DNA of 64,000 nucleotides from Gemmata sp051859125 (GTDB taxonomy: Bacteria; Planctomycetota; Planctomycetia; Gemmatales; Gemmataceae), in the NCBI RefSeq assembly GCF_051859125.1, contig NZ_JBHYGG010000013.1, forward strand, positions 17,463 through 81,462, in the 5' to 3' direction. A model generated the notes under the pieces. That model made no database searches. It worked only from the letters and a program-made list of their open reading frames with translations, and was not told where the DNA came from. Position numbers and translations under genes: made by a program. The first letter of the stretch is position 1. Each line of letters begins with the position of its first letter. Shown here one piece after another: positions 18,660 to 27,870 of this stretch.

Positions 18660-18670
18660 CCGGGACCCAC

Positions 18671-21178
18671 TCACTCAACGAGTCCCGCCCCGAAGGCGTC
18701 TTCCTCGTCGGACGTCAGGCCGGCCGGCGACGCGGGCTGCTCGGGAACGGTCGCCGTCACCGCTTTCGCGTGCTCCTCCCCCTCGACCACGTCCGCCGCG
18801 TGCGCCTTCTTGATCGCCTCCTCGGTGCTGGTCGGGTCCACGGTGCGGCAGATGTCGGTGAGCTTGTCGGCGATCTCCTTCAGGTCGGCCTTCCACACGG
18901 CGTCCTCGACGCCCGGCGGTGTGAGTTGCTCGAACTCCTCGGTGAGCAGGATCAACCGCAGCAGGTGCCGGAAGATCAGCCCCTCCTGCTTGGTGAGGTC
19001 CTTGGTGGTGACGAACGTGTTGAAGTTGCCGTAGTTCAGCACCTCGCCGGCGGCCCACACCGCGGTCGTGTTGAAGTCGGACACCTCGGGGTACTGCGCG
19101 TCGAACAGCATCCGGGCCTTCTCGGCCAGCAGCGGCGGCCGCTCGTCCCACGGGACGTACTCTTCCTCCTCTTCCTCCTCGCCGGGCACGGCGGGCGGCT
19201 TCGCGGTGATGAGCCCGCGGTTGACGAGGTCCGGGTCGAGCTTCTCGGTCTGGAGCGGGCCGGGGCTGAGGTCCCACGGCACGCGAACGAACTTCAGCAG
19301 CGGCCGCGGGAGTTCGAGCACGCTCTCGAGGAGCTGGAGCCGCTCCTCGCGGCTCGCGGTCGCCATGAGGTCGACGAGGTACGCGCCGTACAGCGGGTGG
19401 CACGCCCGAAACACGAGGAGCTTGTCGAGCGCGTCCGTGGGCGTGGCGGTGAGGGGAACGTACTCCGGGCGCACCGGTGCAGCGGGGGGCGTGAGCCCCC
19501 CGAGGTTCGGCACCAGCGACGCATTCGTGGTGCTTGCGCCCCCCGCTCGCCCGGGTGTGGCGTCAAAGAAGAGCCCCTTTGTCGGGGTCGCCGCTGCCGG
19601 CGGCGGCGCAGGAGCGGCCGACTCGCGGGGGCCGCTCGCCGCGGGCACCGTCTCCTCGGGCGGGGGCGGGTCGAGGACGACGAACCCCTTGTTGTGGAGC
19701 GTCGTGAGCATCCGGTTGAGTTGCTTCAGCCCGGCCTCGATCCGCGGCTGGTCGAGGAGCCGCTTGCGGACCACGCTGCGGATCTTCTCGACGTCGGGCG
19801 AGACCTTGAGCAGGTACGCGAGCAGCCGCCACGGGAGCGGCCCCTTGCTGTAGAGCCGGGCCGGGGCCGCGTTCTGGAGCCGCTCGAAGTCGGTCTCGGT
19901 CCAGTACTTCTTCTGCGAGTTCCGCGCCGGCTTCTTCTTCAGGAGGGCCTTCTTCGCTTTGAGCAGCCCCGGGTCCTTCGTGTTCTCGGGGATCTGGTCG
20001 TACTGCTGCTTCCAGCGGTTGATGCGGACGTCGTCCTCGTGCGGGTACGCGAAGACGAACCCTTCCGTGTCGAACTGCGGGCGGCCGGCGCGGCCGAAGA
20101 TCTGGTGCGCCGAACTCGGGTCGATCAGCTTCTCCTTGCCGAACGGCCCCTTCACGAGACTGGTGACCACCACCGAGCGGGCCGGGAGGTTGATCCCCGC
20201 CGCGAGCGTCTCGGTGCAGAGCGCGACCGAGAGCAGCTTCTTCTCGAACAGTTCCTCGACCACGCGGCGGTACTTCGGCAGCAGCCCCGCGTGGTGGACC
20301 CCGACCCCGCGGCGGAGCATCTGCTTGAGCTTCGGCCCGACGCCCATCGGCCACTCGAGCAGGTCGCACTCCTTGTTGAGCGCCGCCTTCTGGGCCGGGC
20401 TCATCAGGTCGAGCCCCTTGAGCTGCTCGGCGACGCTCCAGCACTCGTCGCGGTTGAACGCGAAGACCAGCGCCGGGGTCTTGCGGGTCGCGTCGTCCCC
20501 CTTGGCGATGTCCACGAGGAGCTCGTTGAGGAACTGGTCGGGCACCCAGCGGTACGTCAGCGGGATCTTCCGCTCGCGGCCCTCGACGAGTTCGAGCTTC
20601 CGCCCGTGGACGCGGTCGAGCCAACTGATGAACTCGACCGAGTTGCCGACGGTCGCCGACAGCAGCAGCAGCCGGACGTGCTTCGGGAGCATGTTCAGCG
20701 ACAGCTCCCAGACGATGCCGCGCTCGGGGTCGGCGAAGCTGTGGAACTCGTCCATCACGACCGCGGAGACGTGCGAGAAGTCGTAGCCGTCGGCGTGGAG
20801 CAGCCGGTTCAGCAGGATCTCGGCGACGACGATGAGCACGCGGGCGTTCGGGTTCACCTTGCGGTTCCCGGTCACGAGCCCCACGTCCTCGGCCCGGAAC
20901 CCCCACCGCACGGCCTGGACCTGCATCTCGGCGAACTTCTGCTCGGTCAGCGCGATCAGCGGCGTGGTGTAGTACGCGACCGTGTTCGTGTGCAGCGCCT
21001 CGTACAGCGCCGCATGGGCGATGAGCGTCTTCCCGGTGCCGGTCGGCGCGCACACGAGCACCCCCTGCTCGGCGGTGAACCACGCGAGCAGGGCCTCCTC
21101 CTGCACCGGGTACGGCGGGTACGGGAGCTGGTCGAGGTACTTCGACGCGAGTTCGGAGCGCTGGTCGGCCGGGGTCAT
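18671..21178 (-). CDS. DEAD/DEAH-box helicase, Ski2-like
   Basis: An 835-residue superfamily-2 helicase. Walker A is CAPTGTGKT at about residue 42, Walker B/motif II is MDEFHSF (DEFH), motif III LSATVGN, then the helicase C domain with GVGVHHAGLLPKYRR and the motif VI-region QIFGRAGRPQFDTEGFVF. Ski2/Brr2-like helicases show this order and a helical C-terminal part, but DEFH replaces the usual DExH and a proline/alanine-rich low-complexity insert occupies about residues 505-545. Role probably RNA or DNA unwinding; substrate unknown. Start ATG 21178 gives a complete N-terminus beginning shortly before the Q-motif-like PYPVQEEAL. Confidence 0.9.
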   Translation of the reverse strand: MTPADQRSELASKYLDQLPYPPYPVQEEALLAWFTAEQGVLVCAPTGTGKTLIAHAALYEALHTNTVAYYTTPLIALTEQKFAEMQVQAVRWGFRAEDVGLVTGNRKVNPNARVLIVVAEILLNRLLHADGYDFSHVSAVVMDEFHSFADPERGIVWELSLNMLPKHVRLLLLSATVGNSVEFISWLDRVHGRKLELVEGRERKIPLTYRWVPDQFLNELLVDIAKGDDATRKTPALVFAFNRDECWSVAEQLKGLDLMSPAQKAALNKECDLLEWPMGVGPKLKQMLRRGVGVHHAGLLPKYRRVVEELFEKKLLSVALCTETLAAGINLPARSVVVTSLVKGPFGKEKLIDPSSAHQIFGRAGRPQFDTEGFVFAYPHEDDVRINRWKQQYDQIPENTKDPGLLKAKKALLKKKPARNSQKKYWTETDFERLQNAAPARLYSKGPLPWRLLAYLLKVSPDVEKIRSVVRKRLLDQPRIEAGLKQLNRMLTTLHNKGFVVLDPPPPEETVPAASGPRESAAPAPPPAAATPTKGLFFDATPGRAGGASTTNASLVPNLGGLTPPAAPVRPEYVPLTATPTDALDKLLVFRACHPLYGAYLVDLMATASREERLQLLESVLELPRPLLKFVRVPWDLSPGPLQTEKLDPDLVNRGLITAKPPAVPGEEEEEEEYVPWDERPPLLAEKARMLFDAQYPEVSDFNTTAVWAAGEVLNYGNFNTFVTTKDLTKQEGLIFRHLLRLILLTEEFEQLTPPGVEDAVWKADLKEIADKLTDICRTVDPTSTEEAIKKAHAADVVEGEEHAKAVTATVPEQPASPAGLTSDEEDAFGAGLVE

Positions 21179-21306
21179 GGCGGGGCCTCGGGTGAGTGGT
21201 CAATCTACCACATCACGTCGCGTCCGGGTCGGGCGGTCGACGGGGGCGGGGAAACGCGAGGGCGGCAGCCGACCGGCTGCCGCCCTCGTTCCGCGCCGGG
21301 CGCGGC

Positions 21307-23121
21307 TCAGAAGTTCTGGATGTCGGCCCGCGAGAACTCCACGCCGATGACCGCCGTGACCGGGATGCTCCGGCCCTTGTACTCGACGGGGGTGCGCCGG
21401 ACCTGGACGCGCCACACGATCTTGTCGCCGCCCTTTTTGATTTCGGGTATCAGCTTGGCGTCCGTCGTGGCACAGACGCTGTACTCGCGGGTTTCCCCGG
21501 GCTTGAGCGGCTCGCTGTCCTTCTCCTGGTCCTTCTCGTACATCCGTGCCCCGGACTTACTGGGCCACACGATCGGGCCGCCGGTAAACTCCTTCGTGCC
21601 GAGGACGAGCCGCGTCGCCGGGGCGTCGGGGGCGCTCGGCTTGCGGCTGAACGCCGGGTCGAGTGGGCAGAACGGCACGTCCGAGGTGTTCTTGATCTTC
21701 AACCGCAGAACGAGTGTCGAGTCGCTCCGACCCCCCGGCGACTTCTGGCCGCTCTTGTCGACGGTGATCATGTCCAACTGCCGCCGCTCGACCTTGACCG
21801 GTTCGATCTCCAGGCCGCCCACGTCCACCTTCCCGGACGGGAGCTGAGCCACGAGGTTCGGGGGGAGCGGGCCGTCGACCTTGAACTTGTACAGGCTGAC
21901 TTTCTTCCGCTGTGCCGGGTCGAACTCGCCCATGGTGTCCGGGATCGATTCGAGCGGGTGGCCCGGGGGCGCGTCGCCGCCCTTGAAGAAGAGGCCGTAG
22001 AGCGCGAGCAGGGTCATCAGCGCGGCGTACCCGGCGAGGCCGTAGACGACCGCCTTCGGGATGCCGCCCGACGCAGGCGCGGCCGCCGCCTTGCCGCGCT
22101 GCGGGCGCGGCTGGGCCTTCGCCGCGTCACGGTCGTCGTCCTGTCGGGCCGCGTGCTGCGAGCCGCTCGCGGGTGCGGAGAACGGCGACGCCGCCGGGGC
22201 TGGGTACGGCTGAGGCTGCGGGGCCGGCGACGGGTACTGCTGGTGCGCGGGTGCGGGGTACGGTTGCGGGGCCGGCGACGGGTACGCCGGGGCCGTCTGG
22301 AACGGTTGAGCGCCCTGCGATTCGACCCCCGCCCATGGGTTACTCGGTGCCGGGGCCGACGGGGCGGGCGCCGGTGCCGGAACCACGGCCGGCCGGACGT
22401 GCTGCGGGGGCGGCGGGGGCGGTGCCGGTGCCGGGCCGTCGAAACCGCCGAACGGGTTCACGTCGAGCGCCGTTGCGTGGAGCCCCTGCGGGCTGGCCGC
22501 GGGCGCGGGCACGTGTACGGGGGCCGGCACGACACCGGGCTGCGGCGCGGGTGCCGCGTGGGCAGCGGGCTCGAAGGAGAACGGGTTCCCGTTCTGGGCC
22601 GCGGCGGGGGCCGGCGCGTACGGCTGCGGCACGTGAACCGGTGCGGGCTGGGGCGGGGGTGCCGCGTAGGGCTGCGGCGCGCCGTACGGCGAGGGCGGCG
22701 GGCCGTAGGCCGGGGGAGAGCCGTAGGGCGACGGGCCGGGGTTCAGGTCCGGGAGCCGCGGGACCGGCATCCGGTTGAATCCCTGGGAGCCGAACACCTC
22801 GTCGTCCGACTCGTCGGGCTCGCTCAGGATGCTATCGGCCGCCTCCTTCGGCATGATGTTGAACATCGGTTCGGGCATCGGCGGCAGGTGCGGGAGCGCC
22901 GGCGAAGGTGCCTGTTGCGGGGCCGGGGCGGGCACCGGCTGTGGCGCGACCTGCGGCGGCGGGGCGGCCGGCCCGCCCCCGGGTGCGCCCCCCGGCGTCG
23001 CCGGGGCCAGGACGACCTGCTTGCAGTGCGGGCACCGAACGTGCTTGCCGAGGAGTTCGATCCCGACGCCCATTCGGCGGCCGCAGAAGGGGCACGGAAA
23101 CGTCTGTGTTTGCGATGACAT
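21307..23121 (-). CDS. Zinc-ribbon, proline-rich linker, single-TM protein of unknown function
   Basis: A 604-residue protein with three parts. Residues 9-37 hold two CxxC knuckles (CPFCGRR and CPHCKQ) that should bind one zinc. Residues about 40-335 are an Ala/Pro/Gln-rich, probably disordered linker with many PxP and YGxPP repeats. A hydrophobic helix (VVYGLAGYAALMTLLALYGL) at about residues 342-361 spans the membrane, leaving a C-terminal domain of about 240 residues outside. That domain has beta-rich features (LVLRLKIKNTSDVPFCPLDP). The layout is common in Gemmata-type proteins; no function is known. Start ATG 23121 has no strong ribosome site. Confidence 0.8.
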   Translation of the reverse strand: MSSQTQTFPCPFCGRRMGVGIELLGKHVRCPHCKQVVLAPATPGGAPGGGPAAPPPQVAPQPVPAPAPQQAPSPALPHLPPMPEPMFNIMPKEAADSILSEPDESDDEVFGSQGFNRMPVPRLPDLNPGPSPYGSPPAYGPPPSPYGAPQPYAAPPPQPAPVHVPQPYAPAPAAAQNGNPFSFEPAAHAAPAPQPGVVPAPVHVPAPAASPQGLHATALDVNPFGGFDGPAPAPPPPPPQHVRPAVVPAPAPAPSAPAPSNPWAGVESQGAQPFQTAPAYPSPAPQPYPAPAHQQYPSPAPQPQPYPAPAASPFSAPASGSQHAARQDDDRDAAKAQPRPQRGKAAAAPASGGIPKAVVYGLAGYAALMTLLALYGLFFKGGDAPPGHPLESIPDTMGEFDPAQRKKVSLYKFKVDGPLPPNLVAQLPSGKVDVGGLEIEPVKVERRQLDMITVDKSGQKSPGGRSDSTLVLRLKIKNTSDVPFCPLDPAFSRKPSAPDAPATRLVLGTKEFTGGPIVWPSKSGARMYEKDQEKDSEPLKPGETREYSVCATTDAKLIPEIKKGGDKIVWRVQVRRTPVEYKGRSIPVTAVIGVEFSRADIQNF

Positions 23122-23299
23122 CGGGGTGGGGAGTTGGGGCCAGACCCTTCATCCGCGGTGGGCCGGTGGGTCGGTGGGTCGAAGTCGGTACGCCGGAAGG
23201 ATGTATCTTAACTCGTCTTTTCACAAACACCAGAACGCACTGGGTGCGGCTCGCGTTTTGGACATTTGAGCGAGCGGGGGTCGAGTAGTCCAGGTGCCC

Positions 23300-23373
23300 G
23301 GCGAGCCGGGAGCGTCAGTGACCGGGGGTGGGCGCTCCACCAGAACTCCGGTCGCTGACGCTCCCGGCTTGCC
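23300..23373. repeat. Dispersed hairpin repeat, copy 1 of 4
   Basis: GGCGAGCCGGGAGCGTCAGT opens an inverted repeat closed by CGCTGACGCTCCCGGCTTGCC, about 27-bp arms around a short variable centre. Left-arm T at 23319 makes a G-T mismatch (wobble in RNA). The following CACGATCCCTGGCGC is shared with copy 2, so homology extends past the hairpin. It lies between the phosphatase stop and the zinc-ribbon gene start. Confidence 0.85.
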
Positions 23374-23403
23374 ACGATCCCTGGCGCTTCCACCGACTCC
23401 CGA

Positions 23404-24702
23404 TCACGCCCGGCGGACCACCACGAGGGTCCGGTCGTCTGCGACCGGAACGCCCTGGGTGAACCCGTTGAACCCCCGGAGGATGGCCCGCAGCAGCTCC
23501 TCGGCCGACTCGGCCGGCCCGTCGGTGGTCGCGTCCAGGCGGTCCGGGCCGAACACGTCGCCCTCGGCGTTCACGGCCTCGATGACGCCGTCGGTGAAGA
23601 ACACGACCCGGTCGCCGGCGCGCAGCGGCACCACCTGCTCGGGGTACCGCTCGTCCGGCTTGATCCCCAGCGGCAGGGACTGCGCGCGGTTCAGGACCAC
23701 CCGCGACCCGTCGGCGGCCCGCACCAGCCGGGGCGGGTTGTGCCCGGCACTGGCGTACGAGAGCGTCCGGGCGGCGGGGTCGAACACCGCGTAGAACGCC
23801 GTCATGAAGGTCCCGGTCTGCCGCGTGTACCGCTTGGTCATGTGGGCGTTCAGGTGCGTCAGCAGCGCGGCCGGCCGGACCGGCGGGTCCGGCAGCGTGT
23901 GCGCGATGCTGTGCGCGATCGCCATCATCACGGCCGCCGGCGCGCCGTGCCCGCTCGCGTCGGCGACCAGGACGCCGAGCTTGCCCTCGGGCAGCGGGAA
24001 GAAGTCGTAGTAGTCGCCGCCCGCCCGCTTGGCCGTCTGGTAGTGGACGGCGACGTCGAGGCCCGGCACGCGGGGGACCGACGGCGGCAGCAGCGACTTC
24101 TGGATGTCGGCGACCGTGCGCAGTTCGTAATCGACCGCCTCGTAGGCTTCCTTGACGGCCTGCGACAGCACGAGCGTCTGCGTGGCCCGCCCGAACAGGT
24201 TGCTCAGCAGCACCAGGTCGGCGATGCGGTCGCGGGGGAACGCGTCCGGCTCCTCGCGGGCCAGTACGACGACGCTCTGCGCGACCCCCTGGTCGAAGTG
24301 CGGCAGGGCCAGGACCGACCGCTGGCCGTCGAGGTACGCCAGGGCCGGGTCGTCGCGGTCGAGCGTCACGTCCCCGAGGAGGCGGGGCTGGTCGGCGTAC
24401 ACCAACTCGGCAAGCAGCCCGCCCTCGTGGACCGGCAGCCGCTGCCAGTCCTTCCACGGGTTCACCGGGTCGCGCCACAGGTTGAACCGGGTCACGCGGA
24501 ACTGCGGCGCGGCGAGCCCGCGGCGCGACACGGTGAGCTGCCGGCTGACCGGGAACAGTTGCGCCATCCGGCGCGCGAAGACGGCGTACATCTCCTGCGG
24601 GTCGGTGTACCGGCTCAGCTCGCGCATGACCTCGACGCTGGCCGCGAGCCGGGCGCGCCAGTTCCGGGGTTCGGTCTCGAAGAAGTCGGGTGCCACGGCC
24701 AT
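23404..24702 (-). CDS. PP2C-type (SpoIIE/RsbU) serine phosphatase with GAF-like N-terminus
   Basis: A 432-residue signalling phosphatase. Residues about 20-180 look like a GAF/sensory domain, and about 190-430 the SpoIIE/RsbU phosphatase domain: HYQTAKRAGGDYYDFFPL and LVADASGHGAPAAVMMA carry the metal-binding Asp residues, then YASAGHNPP and FFTDGVIEAVN. It probably dephosphorylates an anti-anti-sigma-type protein in a partner-switching pathway; no such partner is nearby. GGAGG lies 6 bp before ATG 24702, which I prefer over ATG 24708 (adjacent to the GGAGG) and over the arginine-rich upstream extension. Confidence 0.9.
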   Translation of the reverse strand: MAVAPDFFETEPRNWRARLAASVEVMRELSRYTDPQEMYAVFARRMAQLFPVSRQLTVSRRGLAAPQFRVTRFNLWRDPVNPWKDWQRLPVHEGGLLAELVYADQPRLLGDVTLDRDDPALAYLDGQRSVLALPHFDQGVAQSVVVLAREEPDAFPRDRIADLVLLSNLFGRATQTLVLSQAVKEAYEAVDYELRTVADIQKSLLPPSVPRVPGLDVAVHYQTAKRAGGDYYDFFPLPEGKLGVLVADASGHGAPAAVMMAIAHSIAHTLPDPPVRPAALLTHLNAHMTKRYTRQTGTFMTAFYAVFDPAARTLSYASAGHNPPRLVRAADGSRVVLNRAQSLPLGIKPDERYPEQVVPLRAGDRVVFFTDGVIEAVNAEGDVFGPDRLDATTDGPAESAEELLRAILRGFNGFTQGVPVADDRTLVVVRRA

Positions 24703-25109
24703 GGGCATCCTCCGCGGCGTGAACGTGGGCAATCCGTTGGGGCCGCCTGACAGGTGCCCCCAGTAGACCCGTGATCGCCGCCGAACGCAACCACTCGTCG
24801 CGGTTTTTCGCGCGCTCCCGACCCGCCCGCGGGCCGCCCCTCTCATCATTGGTTTGGCGCGCCCGCGCCACCCGTCGCCGATGAACTCCGATTTCGCCAA
24901 ATCAACCTAATTCTTGCGGACAAATTTGTATCAGATCGACTGCGTCGCGTTGCAATCTTCGATCAGGTAGCGTGTTACGCGCCACGTCTGCTGAACTGGC
25001 CGCCAGGCCCGACGCTTGGAAAAGTCCGGACGAACTTCCCGAACGGGGCGTGTTGAGAGTGCTTGACCCGCGGTCCGAATCTGGGACGATGCGGGCGGAG
25101 GAACTCGCC
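24703..25109. promoter_or_regulatory. Divergent intergenic region with an AT-rich centre
   Basis: A 407-bp gap between divergent phosphatase and MBL genes. It contains no gene I can support. The centre (about 24895-24960) is clearly AT-richer than its surroundings and includes the palindrome ACAAATTTGT (24920-24929), a plausible operator. No -35/-10 pair of good quality was found. Confidence 0.3.
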
Positions 25110-27020
25110 ATGCCCGCACGCCTCGCTCTCGCTCTGCTGTCCGCCGTCGCCGTCGCGCTCGCCGCCTGGTTCGCGGCCGGCGGCACCAAGCCCGCCGCTC
25201 CCCCGTCCTGGGAGCAACTCGAACCCGGCGTGTTCCGCACGAAGGCGTCGCCGCACTCGTACGCGCTCGTCTCGGGCGACAAGGCGCTCCTCATCGACGC
25301 GGCCGCGCCGCCGGAGGCCGTTGCGGAACTCGGCGCGAGGTCGGTCGAGGTCGTGCTCCTGACGCACCACCACCGGGACGCTGCGGCGTTCGCCGCCGCG
25401 TACCGCACGAAGGGCCACCCGGTGCGCGCCCCGAAAGCTGCGGCCGAGTGGCTCACCCCCGAGGGCGTGGCGAAGTTCTGGAAGGACTCGATCCCGCTGC
25501 GGGGCTCGCGCACCGCGTACTTCGTGCTGCCCGCCGGCGTCGCGGGCGTCGATTGCACGCTCGACGAGAAGACCCCGGTCGCGTTCGGGAACTGGACGGT
25601 CACGCCGGTCGCGACGCCGGGCCACTCACGGGACCACCTCGCGTACCTGTGCGAGCCGGCCGACCCGAAAACGGCGTCGTTCCTGTTCTGCGGCGACGCG
25701 TTTTGCTCGCCGGGGAAGCTCTGGACGCCGTACACGACCGACTGGGACCACTGGACCGACGTGGGCCTGAAGCCGGCGGCCGAGTCGCTGCGGAAGATGG
25801 CGAAGCTGAAGTTCACGCACCTGTGCCCGGCGCACGGGCCGGTGCTCTCGCAGGACATCGCCGCTTCGCTCGAAGCGACGGCCAAGCTGGTGGACGAGGC
25901 CGGGTTCCAGAAGAGTTTCGAGCGGTTCAGCAAGGACCGGCTCGGGAACCCGCCGAAGTACGAGTTCCTGGTCCCCAAGGAGCAGATCGCGAGCGGCGGC
26001 GACAAGCCGTGGTCGAAGGTGTCGGACCACGTCTGGATCACCGGGAACACCTACGTCGTGAAGTCGTCCACGGGCACCGGCGTCTTCGTCCTCGACCCGT
26101 GGGGCCAGCGCTCTGCCGATCAGGTGGCGAAGCTCCAGAAGGACGAGAAGCTCGGCCCCGTCGAGTTGGTCGCGTTCAGCCACGCCCACTACGACCACTT
26201 CGACGGCATCCACGTCCTGAAGACCGGCGAGCCGCGGGAGGTGTGGTCGCTCGACCTCGTCGCGCTGCCGCTCAAGGAGCCGTTCCGGCTCCGGGCGCCG
26301 TTCCTCGACGAGCGACCGATCGCGTTCACCAAGGAACTGAAGGACGGCGAGAGCGCGACGTGGGGCGGGTACACGTTCAAGTTCCACCACCTGCCGGGCC
26401 AGTCGTGGTTCACGAGCGGCATCGAGGCGACGATCGACGGGAAGCGGTGCGTGTTCACGGCCGACAACTTCTTCCACCAGGACCAGTTCAGCGGCACCGG
26501 CGGGTGGATGGGGCTGAACCGCAGCTCGCCCGCGGCCTACGGCACGAGCGCCGCGAAGGTGCTCGACATCGCCCCCGAGTGGATTCTCGCCGAGCACGGC
26601 GGGCCGTACGCCTTCAGCAAGGAGGACTACGCCCGCCGCGTGAAGTGGGGCGAGGCCGCGGGGAAGGCGTGCGACGCGGTCTGCGTCAGCGGCGACCACC
26701 GGCGCGACTGGACCCCGCACCGCGTGAGCGTCGAGCCGGTGCTGACGCGGGCGAAGCCGGGCGACGAGATCACGCTTCAAGTGACGCTCTCGGAGTCGGG
26801 CCGCGACGACCCCGGCGCGACGGTCGTTCTCCAGGGCCGCGGCCTGTTCCCCGACCAGTCGGTGACGTTCCCTGCGGGAGCGAAGCAGACCAAGTCGGTG
26901 AAGGTGAAACTGCCCGCGGATCTCGCACCCGGGCTGCAGGTCTTCGCGGCCCGCACCGCCGACAAGACCGGCACCGACTTCGCCGACCCGTACTTCGCGG
27001 TCGACGCGGGCGGGAAGTGA
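25110..27020 (+). CDS. Secreted protein with two tandem metallo-beta-lactamase domains
   Basis: A 636-residue exported or membrane-anchored protein: signal/anchor at residues 5-24, then two MBL-fold units. The first has THHHRDA at 85-91, where the usual HxHxDH lacks its last His (Ala91), followed by ATPGHSRDHLAYL and FCGDAF. The second has the full motif SHAHYDHFDG (His358, His360, Asp362, His363), HHLPGQSWF and FTADNFF. A C-terminal beta-domain of about 100 residues (VTLSESGRDDPGATVVLQGR) ends the protein. Start ATG 25110 has GGAGG 9 bp upstream. Metal-dependent hydrolase; substrate unknown. Confidence 0.87.
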   Translation: MPARLALALLSAVAVALAAWFAAGGTKPAAPPSWEQLEPGVFRTKASPHSYALVSGDKALLIDAAAPPEAVAELGARSVEVVLLTHHHRDAAAFAAAYRTKGHPVRAPKAAAEWLTPEGVAKFWKDSIPLRGSRTAYFVLPAGVAGVDCTLDEKTPVAFGNWTVTPVATPGHSRDHLAYLCEPADPKTASFLFCGDAFCSPGKLWTPYTTDWDHWTDVGLKPAAESLRKMAKLKFTHLCPAHGPVLSQDIAASLEATAKLVDEAGFQKSFERFSKDRLGNPPKYEFLVPKEQIASGGDKPWSKVSDHVWITGNTYVVKSSTGTGVFVLDPWGQRSADQVAKLQKDEKLGPVELVAFSHAHYDHFDGIHVLKTGEPREVWSLDLVALPLKEPFRLRAPFLDERPIAFTKELKDGESATWGGYTFKFHHLPGQSWFTSGIEATIDGKRCVFTADNFFHQDQFSGTGGWMGLNRSSPAAYGTSAAKVLDIAPEWILAEHGGPYAFSKEDYARRVKWGEAAGKACDAVCVSGDHRRDWTPHRVSVEPVLTRAKPGDEITLQVTLSESGRDDPGATVVLQGRGLFPDQSVTFPAGAKQTKSVKVKLPADLAPGLQVFAARTADKTGTDFADPYFAVDAGGK

Positions 27021-27093
27021 GGGGGGCGCTGGTCCGGGCGGCCGCGTGCGGGTATAACGGCGCGGCCCCCACTCACCTCCACGGGACCGACCT

Positions 27094-27615
27094 GTGTTCA
27101 CCACCGCACGCGCCGCTCTGGTTGTGTCGATCGTCGCCCTCGCCCTGCCCGCCGCGTCGGTCGGCCAGGACGCGGAGCCGTTCACCTCGAAGGAGGGGAA
27201 GTTCAAGGCGAAGTTCCCCGCGAAGCCCGACGAGAAGTCGCAGACCACCAACGGCATCAAGTTCACGATGCACGTCTCGGGGGCGAAGGAGGGCGGGTAC
27301 GTCGTAGGCATCGCCGACCTGCCGATCCCCGACGGCGAGACGGCCGAGATGACGCAGAAGCGGCTCGACGGCGCGCGCGATGGCGCGGTCGGGAACGTGA
27401 AGGGCAAGCTGGTCGAGAGCAAAGAGGTGACGCTCGACAAGAAGTACCCGGGGCGTGAGTTCTCGGCGTCGCTGCCGGCGAAGGACGGGCTCGTCCGGGC
27501 GCGGGTGTACCTCGCCGGCAAGCGGCTCTACCAGGTCATGGTGATCGGCACCAAGGACTTCGTGGGCGGCAAGGACGCCGACGCCTTCCTCGACTCGTTC
27601 AAGATCACCGAGTGA
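27094..27615 (+). CDS. Small secreted protein of unknown function
   Basis: A 173-residue protein starting at GTG 27094, with a signal peptide (residues 1-24, ending AASVGQ). The mature part has an antiparallel beta pattern (GKFKAKFPAKPDEKSQ, ARVYLAGKRLYQVMVIG) and ends DADAFLDSFKITE, features I recognise from small planctomycete periplasmic proteins but cannot name. It follows the MBL gene by 73 bp on the same strand and may be cotranscribed. Confidence 0.75.
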   Translation: MFTTARAALVVSIVALALPAASVGQDAEPFTSKEGKFKAKFPAKPDEKSQTTNGIKFTMHVSGAKEGGYVVGIADLPIPDGETAEMTQKRLDGARDGAVGNVKGKLVESKEVTLDKKYPGREFSASLPAKDGLVRARVYLAGKRLYQVMVIGTKDFVGGKDADAFLDSFKITE

Positions 27616-27660
27616 CGCCGGTGAAGTAAGCGATGCGGAGGTGTCGTGCCGAGCAGCACA

Positions 27661-27850
27661 GCGCCCCCTCACCCGCGACCCACAAAGCCGGGTCGCGACC
27701 TCTCCCCCGAGACCGGGGGCGAGGTGGGGCCGCCGGGCTCCTCACAAGCAATGTGATCTGACTAGCTCGGGATCAGGCCAACAGGCCCCACCTCGCCCCC
27801 GGTCTCGGGGGAGAGGTCGCCGCGAGTCCTCGAGCGGCGGGTGAGGGGGC
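27661..27850. repeat. 190-bp nested inverted-repeat element (MITE-like)
   Basis: A perfect 36-bp inverted repeat (27695-27730 with 27785-27820) lies inside a second, perfect 14-bp pair (27663-27676, GCCCCCTCACCCGC, with 27837-27850). The central 54 bp is noticeably AT-richer (around CTAGCTC, 27762). It fills the space between two converging genes. There is no transposase. It may be a non-autonomous element or a strong bidirectional terminator. Confidence 0.85.
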
Positions 27851-27870
27851 ATCGCTCGACGTCCGCACAG

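Noticed and set aside
24702..24900. A longer start for the PP2C-type phosphatase
   Set aside because: The extra residues are basic and without a ribosome site, while GGAGG stands 6 bp before ATG 24702.
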